From contig NZ_QJSP01000001.1 in NCBI RefSeq assembly GCF_003217475.1, positions 310,001 through 374,000 on the forward strand: 64,000 nucleotides of DNA, given 5' to 3'. Of the stretch, positions 34,649 to 44,470 are shown piece by piece. A model generated the notes under the pieces. That model searched no databases. It had not been told where the DNA came from and saw only the letters and a program-made list of their open reading frames with translations. This DNA is from Williamsia limnetica (GTDB lineage: Bacteria; Actinomycetota; Actinomycetes; Mycobacteriales; Mycobacteriaceae). The translations under genes and the position numbers were made by a program. Numbering within the stretch: the first letter of the stretch is position 1; every line of letters begins with the position of its first letter.

Positions 34649-34959
34649 GCGCGCCGACGTCGAGCGTGGTGGGGTCCATCACCGATCTCACCGTGGGCGA
34701 GGGCCGGACCTACGTGGTGGACGGTCAGCAGGTCGCGGTCTTCCTGCTGGGCGACGGAACCCTGCGGGCCCTCGGAGCCCGGTGCCCGCATCGAGGCGGC
34801 CCGATCGCCGACGGTCAGACGGACGCGACGAAGGTGATGTGCCCACTGCACCAGTACACGTTCGCGTTCGCCGACGGTGCCTGCACCAATGGCGATGTCG
34901 AGCCGCTGCCGGTCTTCAAGGCCGAGATACGCGACGGTGAGATCCACCTCTGGACCTGA
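34645..34959 (+). CDS. nirD: nitrite reductase small subunit NirD (Rieske type)
   Basis: NirD (104 aa) is the Rieske-fold partner of NirB. Both iron-sulfur ligand pairs are present, CPHRGG and CPLHQYTF, so unlike some enterobacterial NirD proteins this one should bind a 2Fe-2S cluster. The ATG at 34645 overlaps the nirB stop (ATGA), and family homology begins just after it. A short GACCC-GAA-GGGTC hairpin after the stop (34963-34975) may help terminate the operon. Confidence 0.94.
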   Translation: MSAPTSSVVGSITDLTVGEGRTYVVDGQQVAVFLLGDGTLRALGARCPHRGGPIADGQTDATKVMCPLHQYTFAFADGACTNGDVEPLPVFKAEIRDGEIHLWT

Positions 34960-34973
34960 TGCGACCCGAAGGG

Positions 34974-35282
34974 TCAGGAGATCCGCTCGATCGACACGAC
35001 GGGGGTGGTGATCCGCCAGGTACGGACATCCGGGTCGTCCGCGGCGCGAACCCAGAACTGTGCGGACTCGCCTACCCGGCACGACTTCACGCCGAGCAGT
35101 GGTATGTCCTCGGAATCTCGGCGAAGCCGACTCACCGACCATGATTCATCGTCTGTGCCACCGACCCCGGGTGCGCGTAGCAGCGTCATCTCACCGAAGT
35201 CGAGCAGATAGGTCGAGGTACGGGTCAGCACGGTCCAGACGCCCTGCGCCGTACCGGGGTCGATCTCCTCAACGTTCGCCAC
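34974..35282 (-). CDS. conserved hypothetical protein, 102 aa
   Basis: I do not recognise this 102-aa protein. It is soluble, Asp/Thr/Arg-rich and probably beta-stranded (WTVLTRTSTYLLDFGEMTLL, DVRTWRITTPVVSIERI), with one cysteine and no evident catalytic motif. It starts at GTG. A TAAGGT hexamer that overlaps the mshC stop codon lies eight bases before it, so it may have its own leaderless promoter despite lying only 11 bases after mshC. It converges tightly on nirD (14-base gap). Confidence 0.7.
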   Translation of the reverse strand: MANVEEIDPGTAQGVWTVLTRTSTYLLDFGEMTLLRAPGVGGTDDESWSVSRLRRDSEDIPLLGVKSCRVGESAQFWVRAADDPDVRTWRITTPVVSIERIS

Positions 35283-35293
35283 GATGAGAGACC

Positions 35294-36544
35294 TTACCGG
35301 GGCTCGGTCAGCGGAACGCCCAGCAACGCGTCGACCGCCGCGGCGATCTCGCCGGGCGCGGCCGTGTCCGAACCCAATCCGTCATGTACGTCGGCTGCCC
35401 AGGCGTCGATGGCGGCGATTGCCTTGGGGGTGTCCAGATCATCGGCCAGGTGCTGGCGCAGACGCTCGATCGTCGGTGCCGACGCCGGGCCGGAGTCATT
35501 GGTGGCGGCGCGTCGCCACCGGGCGAGCCTGTTGACGGCGTCGTCGAGGACGTCATCGGTCCACGCCCGGTCCTGGCGGTAGTGACCGGCGAACAACCCG
35601 AGCCGGATGGCGGCCGGGTCGACCTGTGCTGCACGAAGTTTCGACACGAACACGAGGTTGCCCCGCGACTTCGACATCTTCTCGCCGTCGAGGCCGATCA
35701 TCCCGGTGTGCACATAGTGCTTGGCGAACCGGCGATCGCCGGTCAGCGCCTCCGCGTGTGCCGCGGAGAACTCGTGGTGCGGGAAGATCAGGTCGCTCCC
35801 ACCGCCCTGCACGTCAAAACCGGATCCGATCCGGTTCAAAGCGATTGCCGCGCATTCGATATGCCATCCGGGTCGGCCAGGACCGTGGGGTGAATCCCAC
35901 GACGGCTCGCCGTCGCGGGCGGCTCGCCAGACCAGCGCATCGAGCGGATCCCGCTTCCCCGGGCGGTCTGGATCGCCGCCGCGCTCGGCGAAGAACTTCT
36001 GCATCGTCGGGAGGTCGTATCCGGACTCGTAACCGAACTGCTCGGTCGCGTCGGTCCGGAAGTAGATGTCAGGGTGCTCGGCATCGTCGACGATGTACGC
36101 GGCACCCGAGGCGACCAGCTTGCCGACGACCTCCACGACCTCGTCGACCGACTCGACCGCACCGATGTAGTCCCGCGGCGGCAGCACCCGCAACGCCGCC
36201 ATGTCCTCCCGAAAGAGCTGGATCTCCCGCTGCCCCAGATCGACCCAATCGATGCCGTCCCGGTCGGCGCGCTCGAACAGCGGATCGTCGACGTCGGTGA
36301 TGTTCTGCACGTAATGCACATCATGACCCAGATCACGCCAGATCCGATTCACGAGATCGAACGCGAGATAGGTCGCGGCGTGGCCGAGATGCGTTGCGTC
36401 GTAGGGAGTGATGCCGCACACATACATTGTTGCGGTGGCACCGGGCACGACAGGGCGCACCTGCTGATCAGAGGTGTCGAAAAGCCTCAGCGCCGGACCC
36501 CGACCGGGGACGGACGGAACGACGGTGTCAGACCACGACTGCAT
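35294..36544 (-). CDS. mshC: L-cysteine:1D-myo-inosityl glucosaminide ligase MshC
   Basis: MshC (416 aa) makes the penultimate intermediate of mycothiol by ATP-dependent joining of cysteine to GlcN-Ins. It is a cysteinyl-tRNA synthetase paralogue: [17 protein letters not shown] contains the HIGH-like motif, and KMSKSRGN is the class I signature. Zinc ligands include the Cys of MYVCGI and a Cys/His set around [14 protein letters not shown]. Its length of about 416 residues, without an anticodon-binding domain, separates it from CysS. The ATG at 36544 follows a TAAGGT hexamer by seven bases; the GTG at 36553 lies inside the promoter spacing and is rejected. Confidence 0.95.
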   Translation of the reverse strand: MQSWSDTVVPSVPGRGPALRLFDTSDQQVRPVVPGATATMYVCGITPYDATHLGHAATYLAFDLVNRIWRDLGHDVHYVQNITDVDDPLFERADRDGIDWVDLGQREIQLFREDMAALRVLPPRDYIGAVESVDEVVEVVGKLVASGAAYIVDDAEHPDIYFRTDATEQFGYESGYDLPTMQKFFAERGGDPDRPGKRDPLDALVWRAARDGEPSWDSPHGPGRPGWHIECAAIALNRIGSGFDVQGGGSDLIFPHHEFSAAHAEALTGDRRFAKHYVHTGMIGLDGEKMSKSRGNLVFVSKLRAAQVDPAAIRLGLFAGHYRQDRAWTDDVLDDAVNRLARWRRAATNDSGPASAPTIERLRQHLADDLDTPKAIAAIDAWAADVHDGLGSDTAAPGEIAAAVDALLGVPLTEPR

Positions 36545-36551
36545 GGACTCC

Positions 36552-36557
36552 ACCTTA
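36552..36557 (-). promoter_or_regulatory. -10 element of leaderless mshC promoter
   Basis: TAAGGT on the minus strand, seven bases before the mshC ATG. Confidence 0.6.
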
Positions 36558-36619
36558 AGGCGAGGCCGGCGGCGGCCGCTGTCAGGGCTGCCGGAATCGC
36601 TCGACGATGAACGGTCTGA

Positions 36620-37456
36620 TCAGAATGCAGGCCAGGGTATCGGCCGGGACCGGTTGGCGTCAGGCATCACCGGATCGGCGACCATCACCGTTGCGCGCAC
36701 GATGAGTGCGTCGATCTCCGCGGGGGTGATGAGGTCCACCAAACGTCCCCGAAGTGGCGATGAGACCTGCTCGAGCGAGTGCAGCAATCCTTCGACGTCC
36801 TCGATGAGATGAGCGGGTATCGGCTGGTTCGCCCAACCCCACAGCACGGTTCGCAATTTGTCCTCGGTGTGCAGACAGATGCCATGGTCGACGCCGTAGA
36901 CCTGGCCGTCGAGGCCCTCCAGGACATGCCCGCCTTTTCGGTCCGCGTTGTTGATGAGCACGTCCAGGACCGCCATCCGTTGTAGCCGGGGATCGTCGGC
37001 GTGGACCAACGCCACATCCTCACCGCGCCCGTCGACGGCAGACAGGATCAGCTTCCATCCCTCGGGGATCAGGTCCGGCGAGCACAGGTCGACCAGATCC
37101 AGGCGCGCGGGCAACCCGTCGGTCGGTTCAGGGGTGTCGATCCACCGCTGCACCATGCCCGGGCCGAACTGCCCGTCCCGCAGCAGCGTCACCGGCACCA
37201 CCGACCAGCCCAGGGCGTCGGAGACCAAGAAGGAGGCGACCTCGCGACCGGCGAGAGTGCCGTCGGGGAAGTCCCACAGCGGTTGCTCGCCACGGACCGG
37301 CTTGTACACACAACGAAGGCGGTCGTCGCCGAGGATGGCGTCGCACACCAGGGTGGCGTTGCTCGCCGAACGAATCTGTCCGATGAGCTCGAGTTCGCCA
37401 TCGGCGAGGATCTGCGCCACGTCGAGCGATTCAGGCTCGGGCACTGGTGCGCTCAC
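36620..37456 (-). CDS. SCO1664-family protein (PI3/4-kinase-like fold)
   Basis: The 278-aa protein belongs to the actinobacterial SCO1664 family. It has kinase-like features: CVYKPVRGEQPLWDFPDGTLAGREVASFL (candidate ATP-lysine region), LDVLINNADRKGGHVL (catalytic-loop-like D...N with D) and VYGVDHGICLHTEDKLRTVLWGWA (a DxG-like DHG). The function is unknown. GTG start, eight bases after the DUF3090 stop, with which it is co-transcribed; the conserved neighbourhood with mshC suggests a link to mycothiol or phosphoinositide metabolism, which is inference. Confidence 0.8.
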   Translation of the reverse strand: MSAPVPEPESLDVAQILADGELELIGQIRSASNATLVCDAILGDDRLRCVYKPVRGEQPLWDFPDGTLAGREVASFLVSDALGWSVVPVTLLRDGQFGPGMVQRWIDTPEPTDGLPARLDLVDLCSPDLIPEGWKLILSAVDGRGEDVALVHADDPRLQRMAVLDVLINNADRKGGHVLEGLDGQVYGVDHGICLHTEDKLRTVLWGWANQPIPAHLIEDVEGLLHSLEQVSSPLRGRLVDLITPAEIDALIVRATVMVADPVMPDANRSRPIPWPAF

Positions 37457-37463
37457 GTGTGCG

Positions 37464-38123
37464 CTACCTGTCCGGACCTGCGGTCGGACCCTCATCGGTG
37501 TCGTCGTCGCCCAGGCTCGGGTCGTCGAAGAGATCGGGATCGACGAATTCGAGCGAAGGCCCGAACTCGGCGTCGCGCCGATATCCGTTGGTACGGACGC
37601 AGATGTGGCCGGCCGAATCGAGCGGGTCACCGCACAGCGGGCATGGTTCGCGACCCGCAGAGATGACACTCGACGATCGCGTCGCGAACTCACGGGCCGC
37701 GCCAGTGCTCAGGAAGACCCGCACCGCATCCGGCCCATCCTCGGTGTCGTCGAGGACAACACTCTCGTCGAACTCTCCTTCGGTGATGGCGAGCAGTTCG
37801 ACCACCACCGCCTCGGACTCCGAATCCCACCCGAGACCCATCGTCCCGACCCTGAACTCGGCATCGACCGGCATGACCAATGGGCTCAGATCCTCGACCC
37901 GCGACAGCTCTGCGGGCAGAGGTGTACCGAATCGGCGGTGCACCTCTTCCAGCAGGGCTCCGATTCGATCGGCGAGTATCTGAACCTGCTGCTTCTCGAG
38001 CATCACGCTGATCACGCGGGTCTCGTGGACCGCCTGCAGATAGAAGGTCCGGTCACCGGGCTGGCCGACCGTTCCGGCGATGAAACGGTCCGGACTGCGG
38101 AAGACGTGTATCGCTCTGGCCAT
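37464..38123 (-). CDS. DUF3090-family protein
   Basis: The 219-aa protein matches DUF3090: MARAIHVFRSPDRFIAGTVG at the start, the ARTFYLQA-like strand, and a C-terminal zinc-ribbon-like CPLCGDPLDSAGHICVRTNGY. It ends with an acidic tail. A GGAGG ribosome site precedes the ATG by about four bases. The gene lies between the histidine phosphatase and SCO1664-type genes, an arrangement conserved across actinobacteria. Its biochemical role is not known. Confidence 0.85.
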   Translation of the reverse strand: MARAIHVFRSPDRFIAGTVGQPGDRTFYLQAVHETRVISVMLEKQQVQILADRIGALLEEVHRRFGTPLPAELSRVEDLSPLVMPVDAEFRVGTMGLGWDSESEAVVVELLAITEGEFDESVVLDDTEDGPDAVRVFLSTGAAREFATRSSSVISAGREPCPLCGDPLDSAGHICVRTNGYRRDAEFGPSLEFVDPDLFDDPSLGDDDTDEGPTAGPDR

Positions 38124-38222
38124 GGCACCTCCGTTCTTCGAAATTGATTATCCCCATCCGGGGCGGGTTCGCCCATACCGAGGACGTTCCGCGCGGGCCG
38201 CCCGAGCGGCCAGTGCGTGCGT

Positions 38223-38921
38223 TCAGGTTCCGGTCGAACCGCCGACCACGGCCTCATCAGCATGTTTGCCTTCGGTCTTCGCCTCGGACTTCGGTGCCGA
38301 CGCCAGCTTCTGCAATGTCGAAGTGCAGTTCACCGCATGCACGTAGGGTCGCGCAACGCTGTATCGGACCACACTCATCGATGCGGGCTCGACCACGATC
38401 CGTTGGAACGAGTCCAGGTGCATCCCCATCGCGTCTGCGAGGACCGCCTTGATGACGTCGCCGTGCGAGCATGCCACCCAGACGCCTGCTCCGTCTTCAC
38501 CAGAGAAACGGGCGTCGAGTTCACGAACCGCGGCGACCGCGCGTGCCTGCACCTGCGCGAGCCCTTCACCGCCGGGAAAGATCGCGGCGGACGGCTGCTG
38601 TTGCACCACCCGCCACAACGGCTCCGACAACAGTTCCTTGATCGGGCGGCCGGACCACTGCCCATAGTCGACCTCGAGGAGTCGTTCATCGACGATCTCG
38701 TCAATGCCGAGGTGCTGCACCAGCGGCGTCACCGTCTGCTCGCACCGTTGCAGGGGCGACCTTACGACGGCCGCCAACGGCCCCGCCGCAGCGATCCGCT
38801 CCACGATCGCGGCCGCTTGGGAGCGGCCGTGCTCGTCGAGATCGACTCCTGGGGTCCGGCCGGCCAGCACACCTGAGGTGTTCGCGGTCGAGCGTCCGTG
38901 GCGTAGCAATATGACCGTCAC
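38223..38921 (-). CDS. histidine phosphatase-superfamily protein (MSMEG_4193-type)
   Basis: The 232-aa protein carries the RHG phosphohistidine motif LLRHGRST at residues 4-11, the conserved ERLLEVDYGQWSGRP segment with its acid, and the second catalytic His in ACSHGDVIKAVL. It is a phosphomutase-like phosphatase of unknown substrate. The GTG at 38921 follows a TAAGGT hexamer by seven bases; a GTG three codons upstream overlaps that hexamer and is less likely. It heads the unit phosphatase-DUF3090-SCO1664. Confidence 0.88.
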   Translation of the reverse strand: MTVILLRHGRSTANTSGVLAGRTPGVDLDEHGRSQAAAIVERIAAAGPLAAVVRSPLQRCEQTVTPLVQHLGIDEIVDERLLEVDYGQWSGRPIKELLSEPLWRVVQQQPSAAIFPGGEGLAQVQARAVAAVRELDARFSGEDGAGVWVACSHGDVIKAVLADAMGMHLDSFQRIVVEPASMSVVRYSVARPYVHAVNCTSTLQKLASAPKSEAKTEGKHADEAVVGGSTGT

Positions 38922-38928
38922 GTATTTC

Positions 38929-38934
38929 ACCTTA
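38929..38934 (-). promoter_or_regulatory. -10 element of leaderless histidine phosphatase promoter
   Basis: TAAGGT on the minus strand, seven bases before GTG 38921. Confidence 0.6.
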
Positions 38935-39013
38935 TGCGGAACTGGGAACCCACCTGTGGTGGCGCAGGTCAGACGGGTGGCAGCGGTGCTTGCCGAGCCG
39001 GACGGGGGTGCGA

Positions 39014-39856
39014 TCAGGTCGCGCTGATCACGCCGCCGGCGAGCAACGCCATGACCACGACGCCGAGAATGACCCGATACCCCACGAACCAGTACAGGGA
39101 ATGGTTGGCCACGAACTTGAGCAGCCAGGCGATGGCGGCGTATCCGACCACGAACGCGATGGCCGTGGCCACCAACAGTTGGGGCCCCGGCGCCTCCATC
39201 CCGTCACCGCTGGGGTTGAACGCATCAGGCAGGCTGAACAAGCCGGATGCGGTGACCGCGGGTATGGCCAGCAGGAACGAGAAGCGGACCGCTGCTTCGC
39301 GTTTGAGGCCCAGGAACAGGCCGGCGCTGGCGGTCGCACCGGAGCGCGACACGCCGGGGATCAGCGCCAGACACTGCGCGAATCCCATCACGAGGCCGTC
39401 CCGGGTGGTCAGCTTCTCGATCGGCCTTTCTTTGCGTCCGAAGTGCTCCGCAGCAGCGATGACGAGCGAGAAGAAGATGAGCATCGCCGCGACCAACCAC
39501 AAGTTTCTGGCACCGGTCCGGATCTGGTCCTTGAACAGGAAGCCGAGGACGCCGATAGGGATGGTGGCGATGATCACATACCAACCCATCCGGTAGTCGA
39601 GGTCGCGTTTGGCGGCGTCGAACAGACCGCGGAACCACGCCGTGATGATCCGGACGATGTCTCTTGCGAAGAAAACCAGCACTGCGGCCTCGGTTCCGAG
39701 CTGGGTGACGGCGGTGAACGATGCACCGGCGTCTTGTCCGAACCAGATCTCCGAGACGATCCGCAGATGTCCGGACGACGACACGGGCAAGAATTCGGTC
39801 AGTCCCTGAACAGCCCCCAGGACGATCGACTGGGCCCAACTCATCGTGTCTGTCAC
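39014..39856 (-). CDS. uppP: undecaprenyl-diphosphatase UppP (BacA)
   Basis: UppP (280 aa) dephosphorylates undecaprenyl pyrophosphate so the lipid carrier can be reused in cell-wall synthesis; loss or overexpression alters bacitracin sensitivity in other bacteria. It is a multi-helix membrane protein with the two signature loops [15 protein letters not shown] and [16 protein letters not shown]. Starting at GTG 39856 fits a TAGCAT hexamer seven bases upstream; an ATG four codons later (39844) is the start suggested by homologues. Confidence 0.95.
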   Translation of the reverse strand: MTDTMSWAQSIVLGAVQGLTEFLPVSSSGHLRIVSEIWFGQDAGASFTAVTQLGTEAAVLVFFARDIVRIITAWFRGLFDAAKRDLDYRMGWYVIIATIPIGVLGFLFKDQIRTGARNLWLVAAMLIFFSLVIAAAEHFGRKERPIEKLTTRDGLVMGFAQCLALIPGVSRSGATASAGLFLGLKREAAVRFSFLLAIPAVTASGLFSLPDAFNPSGDGMEAPGPQLLVATAIAFVVGYAAIAWLLKFVANHSLYWFVGYRVILGVVVMALLAGGVISAT

Positions 39857-39863
39857 TGCGCAG

Positions 39864-39869
39864 ATGCTA
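39864..39869 (-). promoter_or_regulatory. -10 element of leaderless uppP promoter
   Basis: TAGCAT on the minus strand, seven bases before GTG 39856. Confidence 0.5.
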
Positions 39870-39954
39870 CTGGAATCCCCCGTCCCCTCCCTCTCGGACA
39901 CATCCGGCGCACCGGATTTCGGTGCACGCGCACCGAACCAGCAAGATGGGTGTC

Positions 39955-40971
39955 ATGAATGTGCGCGGGAGACCTGGCGTGGTGATGGCGGCGGCAGCTG
40001 CTCTGGTGCTTGTGCTCGCAGGATGTTCCGATTCCGGAGACACCCCCGACGTCCCGACGATCGCGCCGCAGACGCCGATCGCCGCGCCGATCGTCGAGGC
40101 CGGCGCGCCCGCAGGTGAGGTCGTCCCGATGCCCGACGCCGGCGGCGCCCTTGCCTATTGCCCCAGTACCGAGCAGCTGGCCGTCCTGTCGGCAGACGGG
40201 CGGTCGGTGGAGTTCCGCCCGACCGCAGCGCTGACTTCGCCGACCCGCACTGTTGAGTTGAGCGACAAGGCATCCGGATTCGGAACCTTCGCCGACGGCG
40301 TACTCCAGGTCCTCATTCCCAGCGCTCTGCTCACCGTGGATTCGGCCACCGGAGACGTGGTCAGAACCGATCTGCCGGGTACGCCGCTGTCGGCGGTGCT
40401 GACCTCGCAAGGCCAGACGCTGGTCGGCAACGATCTCGGACAAATCGCCGTCATCGGTGCCGACGGAGGCGTTCAGAAAACGATCGCGGGCCTGGTCCGG
40501 GTCGACGACCTTGCCGAACACGACGGCCAGGTCGTCGCGCTCGACCGTGCGCAATCGTCGGTGACGCAGGTCGACGTCGCCGACGGAGATCTGGGGGTCG
40601 CCCTGCGATCGGGCGACGGTGCGACAAACCTCACAGTTGATCACTTCGGGCGTTTCCTGAGCACGGACACCAAGGGAGGCGAGTTCCTCGCCTTCAGTGG
40701 CGACCCGCTCGTCAACAAGTTCCGCTATCCGGTGCCGTTCGGTCCGTACGCCGTAGGCTATGACGACACCCAGAACCTGGCGTGGGTCGCGACCACCGGC
40801 GACAACAAGGTGACAGCCTACGAATTGGCCACCGGCACCCCGGTGCAGACGCGTCAGTTCACGACGGTCGGACAGGCCGACTCCATAGTGGTGGATCCCG
40901 GCAATGGGACGGTGTATCTGCTCTCGGCGCGTGGCGAGGGCCTGCAGGTCATCAGCTCCGACCAGCAGTGA
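39955..40971 (+). CDS. LppL-like lipoprotein with beta-propeller-like repeats
   Basis: The 338-aa protein is a lipoprotein: a hydrophobic signal peptide ends in the lipobox LAGC with the lipidated Cys at residue 24. The mature part has repeated short beta blades (SALLTVDSATGDVVRTDLPG, AWVATTGDNKVTAYELATGTP, DSIVVDPGNGTVYLLSARGEG) like a YncE/quinoprotein-type propeller. Position before pyrD and sequence match M. tuberculosis LppL, whose function is unknown. A CAAGAT hexamer seven bases upstream supports the ATG at 39955 over the in-frame ATG at 39946. Confidence 0.85.
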   Translation: MNVRGRPGVVMAAAAALVLVLAGCSDSGDTPDVPTIAPQTPIAAPIVEAGAPAGEVVPMPDAGGALAYCPSTEQLAVLSADGRSVEFRPTAALTSPTRTVELSDKASGFGTFADGVLQVLIPSALLTVDSATGDVVRTDLPGTPLSAVLTSQGQTLVGNDLGQIAVIGADGGVQKTIAGLVRVDDLAEHDGQVVALDRAQSSVTQVDVADGDLGVALRSGDGATNLTVDHFGRFLSTDTKGGEFLAFSGDPLVNKFRYPVPFGPYAVGYDDTQNLAWVATTGDNKVTAYELATGTPVQTRQFTTVGQADSIVVDPGNGTVYLLSARGEGLQVISSDQQ

Positions 40972-40994
40972 GGTGGCATTCGTGGCAGTGAAGG

Positions 40995-41261
40995 GTGGTC
41001 GTGGTGGCAGGTAAGCGAACCAGAGGTTTTCCGCGGGAATGGGACATGTCGACGGATGACTACGAGTACATCCCGCTGCGCCTCCCTCCGGAAGTGACCC
41101 GTGTCACGGCATCGATGCGGCTGTCGATACAGGCCGAGTTCGGTGGGTGGGAGCTGTCCCGGGTGCGACTGTATGCCGACGGCAGCCGGAAGGTACTGCT
41201 CCGCAGACGGCGTCCGCGACTGGCATCGACCGACCAGCCGAACACCGAGATGAGCGCGTGA
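40995..41261 (+). CDS. DUF5703-family small protein
   Basis: The 88-aa protein has the DUF5703 core [41 protein letters not shown], which is all one small alpha/beta domain. A basic segment (VLLRRRRPR) follows. The function is unknown. An AAGGG site precedes the GTG at 40995; an internal ATG at 41046 just before the conserved core is an alternative. Its stop shares a base with the pyrD ATG (TGATG), so the two are translationally coupled. Confidence 0.8.
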   Translation: MVVVAGKRTRGFPREWDMSTDDYEYIPLRLPPEVTRVTASMRLSIQAEFGGWELSRVRLYADGSRKVLLRRRRPRLASTDQPNTEMSA

Positions 41262-42364
41262 TGGATCAGCTGTTCCGGCGGCTTTATGCCGTGCTGTTGG
41301 CGGTGATGTTCCGGATCCCACCGGAGCGGATCCACCGGGCGATGGCGCGGCTGATCAGCGTGGTGGGACGGATCAACCCGCTCCGGGCTCTCGTGGCGAG
41401 GGTGCTCGTCGTCGACGATCCGGTGCTGCGCACCCGGGTCTTCGGAGTCGACTTCCCGGCACCGCTCGGGCTGGCTGCCGGGTTCGACAAGGATGCCGAG
41501 GCCGTGGATGCGTGGGGTGCCCTGGGATTCGGTTTTGCCGAGGTGGGCACGGTCACCGCCGAAGCGCAGCCAGGGAATGCGGCGCCGCGTCTGTTCCGGC
41601 TTCCGCAGGACAGGGCGCTCGTCAACCGTATGGGTTTCAACAATCATGGCGCCGGCGCCGCAGCCAACCTGCTCAAGCAACGCAAGGCGACCCCCACGAT
41701 GGTGCCGATCGGCGCCAACATCGGGAAAACCAAGGCCGTCGCAGCGAGCGACGCGGTCGCCGACTACCTCGTCAGTGCGCGTCTGCTCGCGCCACTCGCC
41801 GAGTTCCTCGTCGTGAACGTCAGCTCACCCAACACGCCCGGGCTTCGAGACCTGCAGGCGGTGGAATCGTTGAGGCCCTTGCTCGCAGCGGTCCAGGCCG
41901 CGGTCGAGATCCCGGTGCTGGTCAAGATCGCGCCCGACCTTGCGGATGCGGACATCGACGACATCGCCGACCTCGCACTCGAATTGGGTCTTGCGGGCAT
42001 CGTCTGTACGAACACCACGATCAGTCGCGAAGGACTCGCGACCCCCGCCGCGGAGGTTGAAAGTCATGGTCCGGGTGGGTTGTCCGGTGCGCCGCTCGCG
42101 GATCGCTCACTGGACGTCTTGCGTCGCCTGTACGCCCGGGTCGGTACCCGTCTGACGTTGATCAGTGTCGGCGGGATCGAGACTCCCGAGCAGGCCTGGG
42201 AGCGCATCTGCGCGGGCGCCTCCCTGATCCAGGGTTACACCGGATTCATCTACGGAGGCCCGTTGTGGACCAGGGAGATACACCGAGGTCTGGCCCAACG
42301 GGTGCGCGCGGCCGGTTACGGTTCGATCGCCGACGCCGTGGGTAGCGCAGCCACGAAACCTTGA
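41261..42364 (+). CDS. pyrD: dihydroorotate dehydrogenase (quinone), class 2
   Basis: PyrD (367 aa) oxidises dihydroorotate to orotate in pyrimidine synthesis and passes electrons to menaquinone. The N-terminal amphipathic helix ([25 protein letters not shown]) marks the membrane-bound class 2. Catalytic serine and FMN-binding motifs are visible in [26 protein letters not shown], and [16 protein letters not shown] with [16 protein letters not shown]. It is coupled to the DUF5703 gene and ends before a convergent terminator. Confidence 0.96.
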   Translation: MDQLFRRLYAVLLAVMFRIPPERIHRAMARLISVVGRINPLRALVARVLVVDDPVLRTRVFGVDFPAPLGLAAGFDKDAEAVDAWGALGFGFAEVGTVTAEAQPGNAAPRLFRLPQDRALVNRMGFNNHGAGAAANLLKQRKATPTMVPIGANIGKTKAVAASDAVADYLVSARLLAPLAEFLVVNVSSPNTPGLRDLQAVESLRPLLAAVQAAVEIPVLVKIAPDLADADIDDIADLALELGLAGIVCTNTTISREGLATPAAEVESHGPGGLSGAPLADRSLDVLRRLYARVGTRLTLISVGGIETPEQAWERICAGASLIQGYTGFIYGGPLWTREIHRGLAQRVRAAGYGSIADAVGSAATKP

Positions 42365-42396
42365 GCCACACAGAACACACCCAGCCCGTCCAGGGC

Positions 42397-42422
42397 TTTC
42401 CAGGTGTTGCAACACCTGGAAA
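42397..42422. terminator. perfect 26-bp palindrome, bidirectional terminator
   Basis: TTTCCAGGTGTTG and its exact complement form a 13-bp arm palindrome between convergent pyrD and the PEBP gene. Further out, CAGG/CCTG and ACCCAG/CTGGGT (42379-42440) can extend the stem. Confidence 0.75.
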
Positions 42423-42455
42423 TGCCTGAACAGACTGGGTTTGGTTCAGTCTTTA

Positions 42456-42998
42456 CTAGTCGCCGTCAGGACGCTCGTAGGTGTTGGTGATGATCGCGCG
42501 GGCGATCGCGTGGGAGAACAGGTTGAAACCCAGGTACGCCGGGGTCGCGCCGTCCGGCAATCCCAGGCTCTCGACGTCCACCGCGTGGACGACTGTGTAG
42601 TAGTAGTGCACCCCGTGACCGGGAGGCGGCGCCGCGCCGATGAAACGCGGTACGGAGGCATCGTTGTTGAGAGCTACCGCCCCCACCGGCAACGATCCCG
42701 GCTCACCATCACCTGCACCGGCCGTCAGCGATGTGATCGCAGCAGGGATGTCGGCGACGGCCCAGTGCCAGAAGCCCGATGCCGTCGGTGCCTCGGGGTC
42801 GTAGACCGTCACCGCGAAGCTCTTGGTGTCGGAGGGGAATCCCGACCAGCTCAACTGCGGCGAGACGTCGTCGCCGCCCGCGCCCATGATCCCTGACACC
42901 TGGGGCGTGCTCAGAGACGATCCGTCGGTGATGCTCTCGGAGGTGAGGGTGAAAGCCGGCAAGCTCGGTAGTGCGTCGTACGGGTTGTACCTCGACAT
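42456..42998 (-). CDS. YbhB/YbcL-family phosphatidylethanolamine-binding-like protein
   Basis: The 180-aa protein is a bacterial Raf-kinase-inhibitor-like (PEBP) protein. It has the ligand-site motifs [21 protein letters not shown] and [15 protein letters not shown]. No signal peptide is seen. M. tuberculosis has the orthologue Rv2140c in the same place after pyrD. The start is the ATG at 42998, where family sequence begins. The physiological ligand is unknown. Confidence 0.9.
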   Translation of the reverse strand: MSRYNPYDALPSLPAFTLTSESITDGSSLSTPQVSGIMGAGGDDVSPQLSWSGFPSDTKSFAVTVYDPEAPTASGFWHWAVADIPAAITSLTAGAGDGEPGSLPVGAVALNNDASVPRFIGAAPPPGHGVHYYYTVVHAVDVESLGLPDGATPAYLGFNLFSHAIARAIITNTYERPDGD

Positions 42999-43066
42999 CG
43001 TTGTTCGCGTCCTTTCCGTAGGTGGCCACTCCATCATGCGTGAGGCGGTCGCACTGGTGCACCGAT

Positions 43067-44404
43067 TCAGCTGTGTAGCAAGAAATGTTCGAGGACCTCG
43101 GTCCCGAACAACAACGACTCGACCGGTACCCGTTCGTCGACACCGTGAAACAGCGCGGCGAAGTCGAGATCGGTCGGCAGTTTCAAAGGGGCGAATCCGA
43201 AACAGCGAATACCCAGGCGCGCGAAGGCTTTTGCATCTGTGCCGCCCGACAGCATGTACGGCACCGTTCGGCCCTGCGGATCGTGAGCCAAGATCGCGTT
43301 GTTCATCGCGTCGACGAGATCACCGTCGAAGGTCGTCTCGTACGAGTCCAGCTTCGTCACCCATTCGCGGGTGACCGCAGGCCCGATGAGTTCGTCGACC
43401 TCGGCTTCGAAGGCTGCCTGCCTGCCCGGCAGCACCCGGCAGTCGACGACGGCCGTGGCCGTCTGCGGGATGACGTTGGCCTTGTAGCCGGCCTGCAACA
43501 TCGTCGGGTTGGCGGTGTCGCGCAGCGTCGCGCCGATGATCCGCGCGATGCTCCCGATCTTGAACAACACCGTTTCCAGATCCGGGGTGTCGGGATCGAG
43601 TTCGAGCCCCGTTTCCTCGGATACCGCGGCGAGAAACTGCGACACAGACTCGGTCATCACGAGTGGAAAGCGGTGCCTGCCGAGTTTCGCCACCGCCTCG
43701 GACAGGATCGTGACGGCATTGTCCTCGTGCAGGAAAGATCCGTGGCCCGCGGTCGCCGTCGCGGTCAGCTTCATCCATGCAATGCCCTTCTCGGCCGTCT
43801 CGACCAGATAGAGGCGCTTCTGGGTACCGTCAGGTCGGTCGACGGTCAGAGAGAATCCACCCACCTCTCCGACGGCCTCGGTGACACCCTCGAACAGATC
43901 GGGTCGATTGGCGACCAGCCAATGTGACCCCCACTTGCCGCCGGCTTCCTCATCCGCCAGGAACGCGAAGACGATGTCACGCGGCGGTACGGTGCCCTCT
44001 TGCTTGAACTGCCGGGCGAGCGCGAGCGCCATCCCGACCATGTCCTTCATGTCGATGGCACCTCGGCCCCAGATGTAACCGTCCTTCACCGAACCCGAGA
44101 ACGGGTGCACGCTCCAGTCCGCAGGTTCTGCCGGCACCACGTCGAGGTGGGTGTGAAGGAGCAGTTTGCCCCGCCTACGGTCGGCCCCCGGCAGCGTCGC
44201 GAACACGTTGCCGCGCCCGGGTTGCCCCGACTCCACGTACTCGGTCTCGAATCCGACCTCGTCGAGCCGCTCTTGCACCCAGCGGGCGCAATCTGCCTCG
44301 CCTTTGGTGGTCGCCAGTTCGCCGGTGTTGCTGGTGTCGAATTGGATCAGCCTGCTGACCAACTCGACGACTTCGTCGGTGGCACGCTTCGCTTCGTCGT
44401 TCAC
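43067..44404 (-). CDS. M20-family zinc metallopeptidase / deacylase
   Basis: The 445-aa protein has the M20 metal-binding pattern: [30 protein letters not shown], and [11 protein letters not shown] with the general-base glutamate. A central lid/dimerisation domain lies near residues 190-320. It is an ArgE/DapE/carboxypeptidase-like hydrolase of unknown substrate, corresponding to Rv2141c by position. GTG start; a TAGGAA segment seven bases upstream is a poor -10, and AGGA could instead be a ribosome site. Confidence 0.88.
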   Translation of the reverse strand: MNDEAKRATDEVVELVSRLIQFDTSNTGELATTKGEADCARWVQERLDEVGFETEYVESGQPGRGNVFATLPGADRRRGKLLLHTHLDVVPAEPADWSVHPFSGSVKDGYIWGRGAIDMKDMVGMALALARQFKQEGTVPPRDIVFAFLADEEAGGKWGSHWLVANRPDLFEGVTEAVGEVGGFSLTVDRPDGTQKRLYLVETAEKGIAWMKLTATATAGHGSFLHEDNAVTILSEAVAKLGRHRFPLVMTESVSQFLAAVSEETGLELDPDTPDLETVLFKIGSIARIIGATLRDTANPTMLQAGYKANVIPQTATAVVDCRVLPGRQAAFEAEVDELIGPAVTREWVTKLDSYETTFDGDLVDAMNNAILAHDPQGRTVPYMLSGGTDAKAFARLGIRCFGFAPLKLPTDLDFAALFHGVDERVPVESLLFGTEVLEHFLLHS

Positions 44405-44470
44405 CTGCTCATTCCTATCACCACAGCAGGGTCTCGCGGTGGCCCCGCAGATCGGGCGTTCCGCGTGCGG

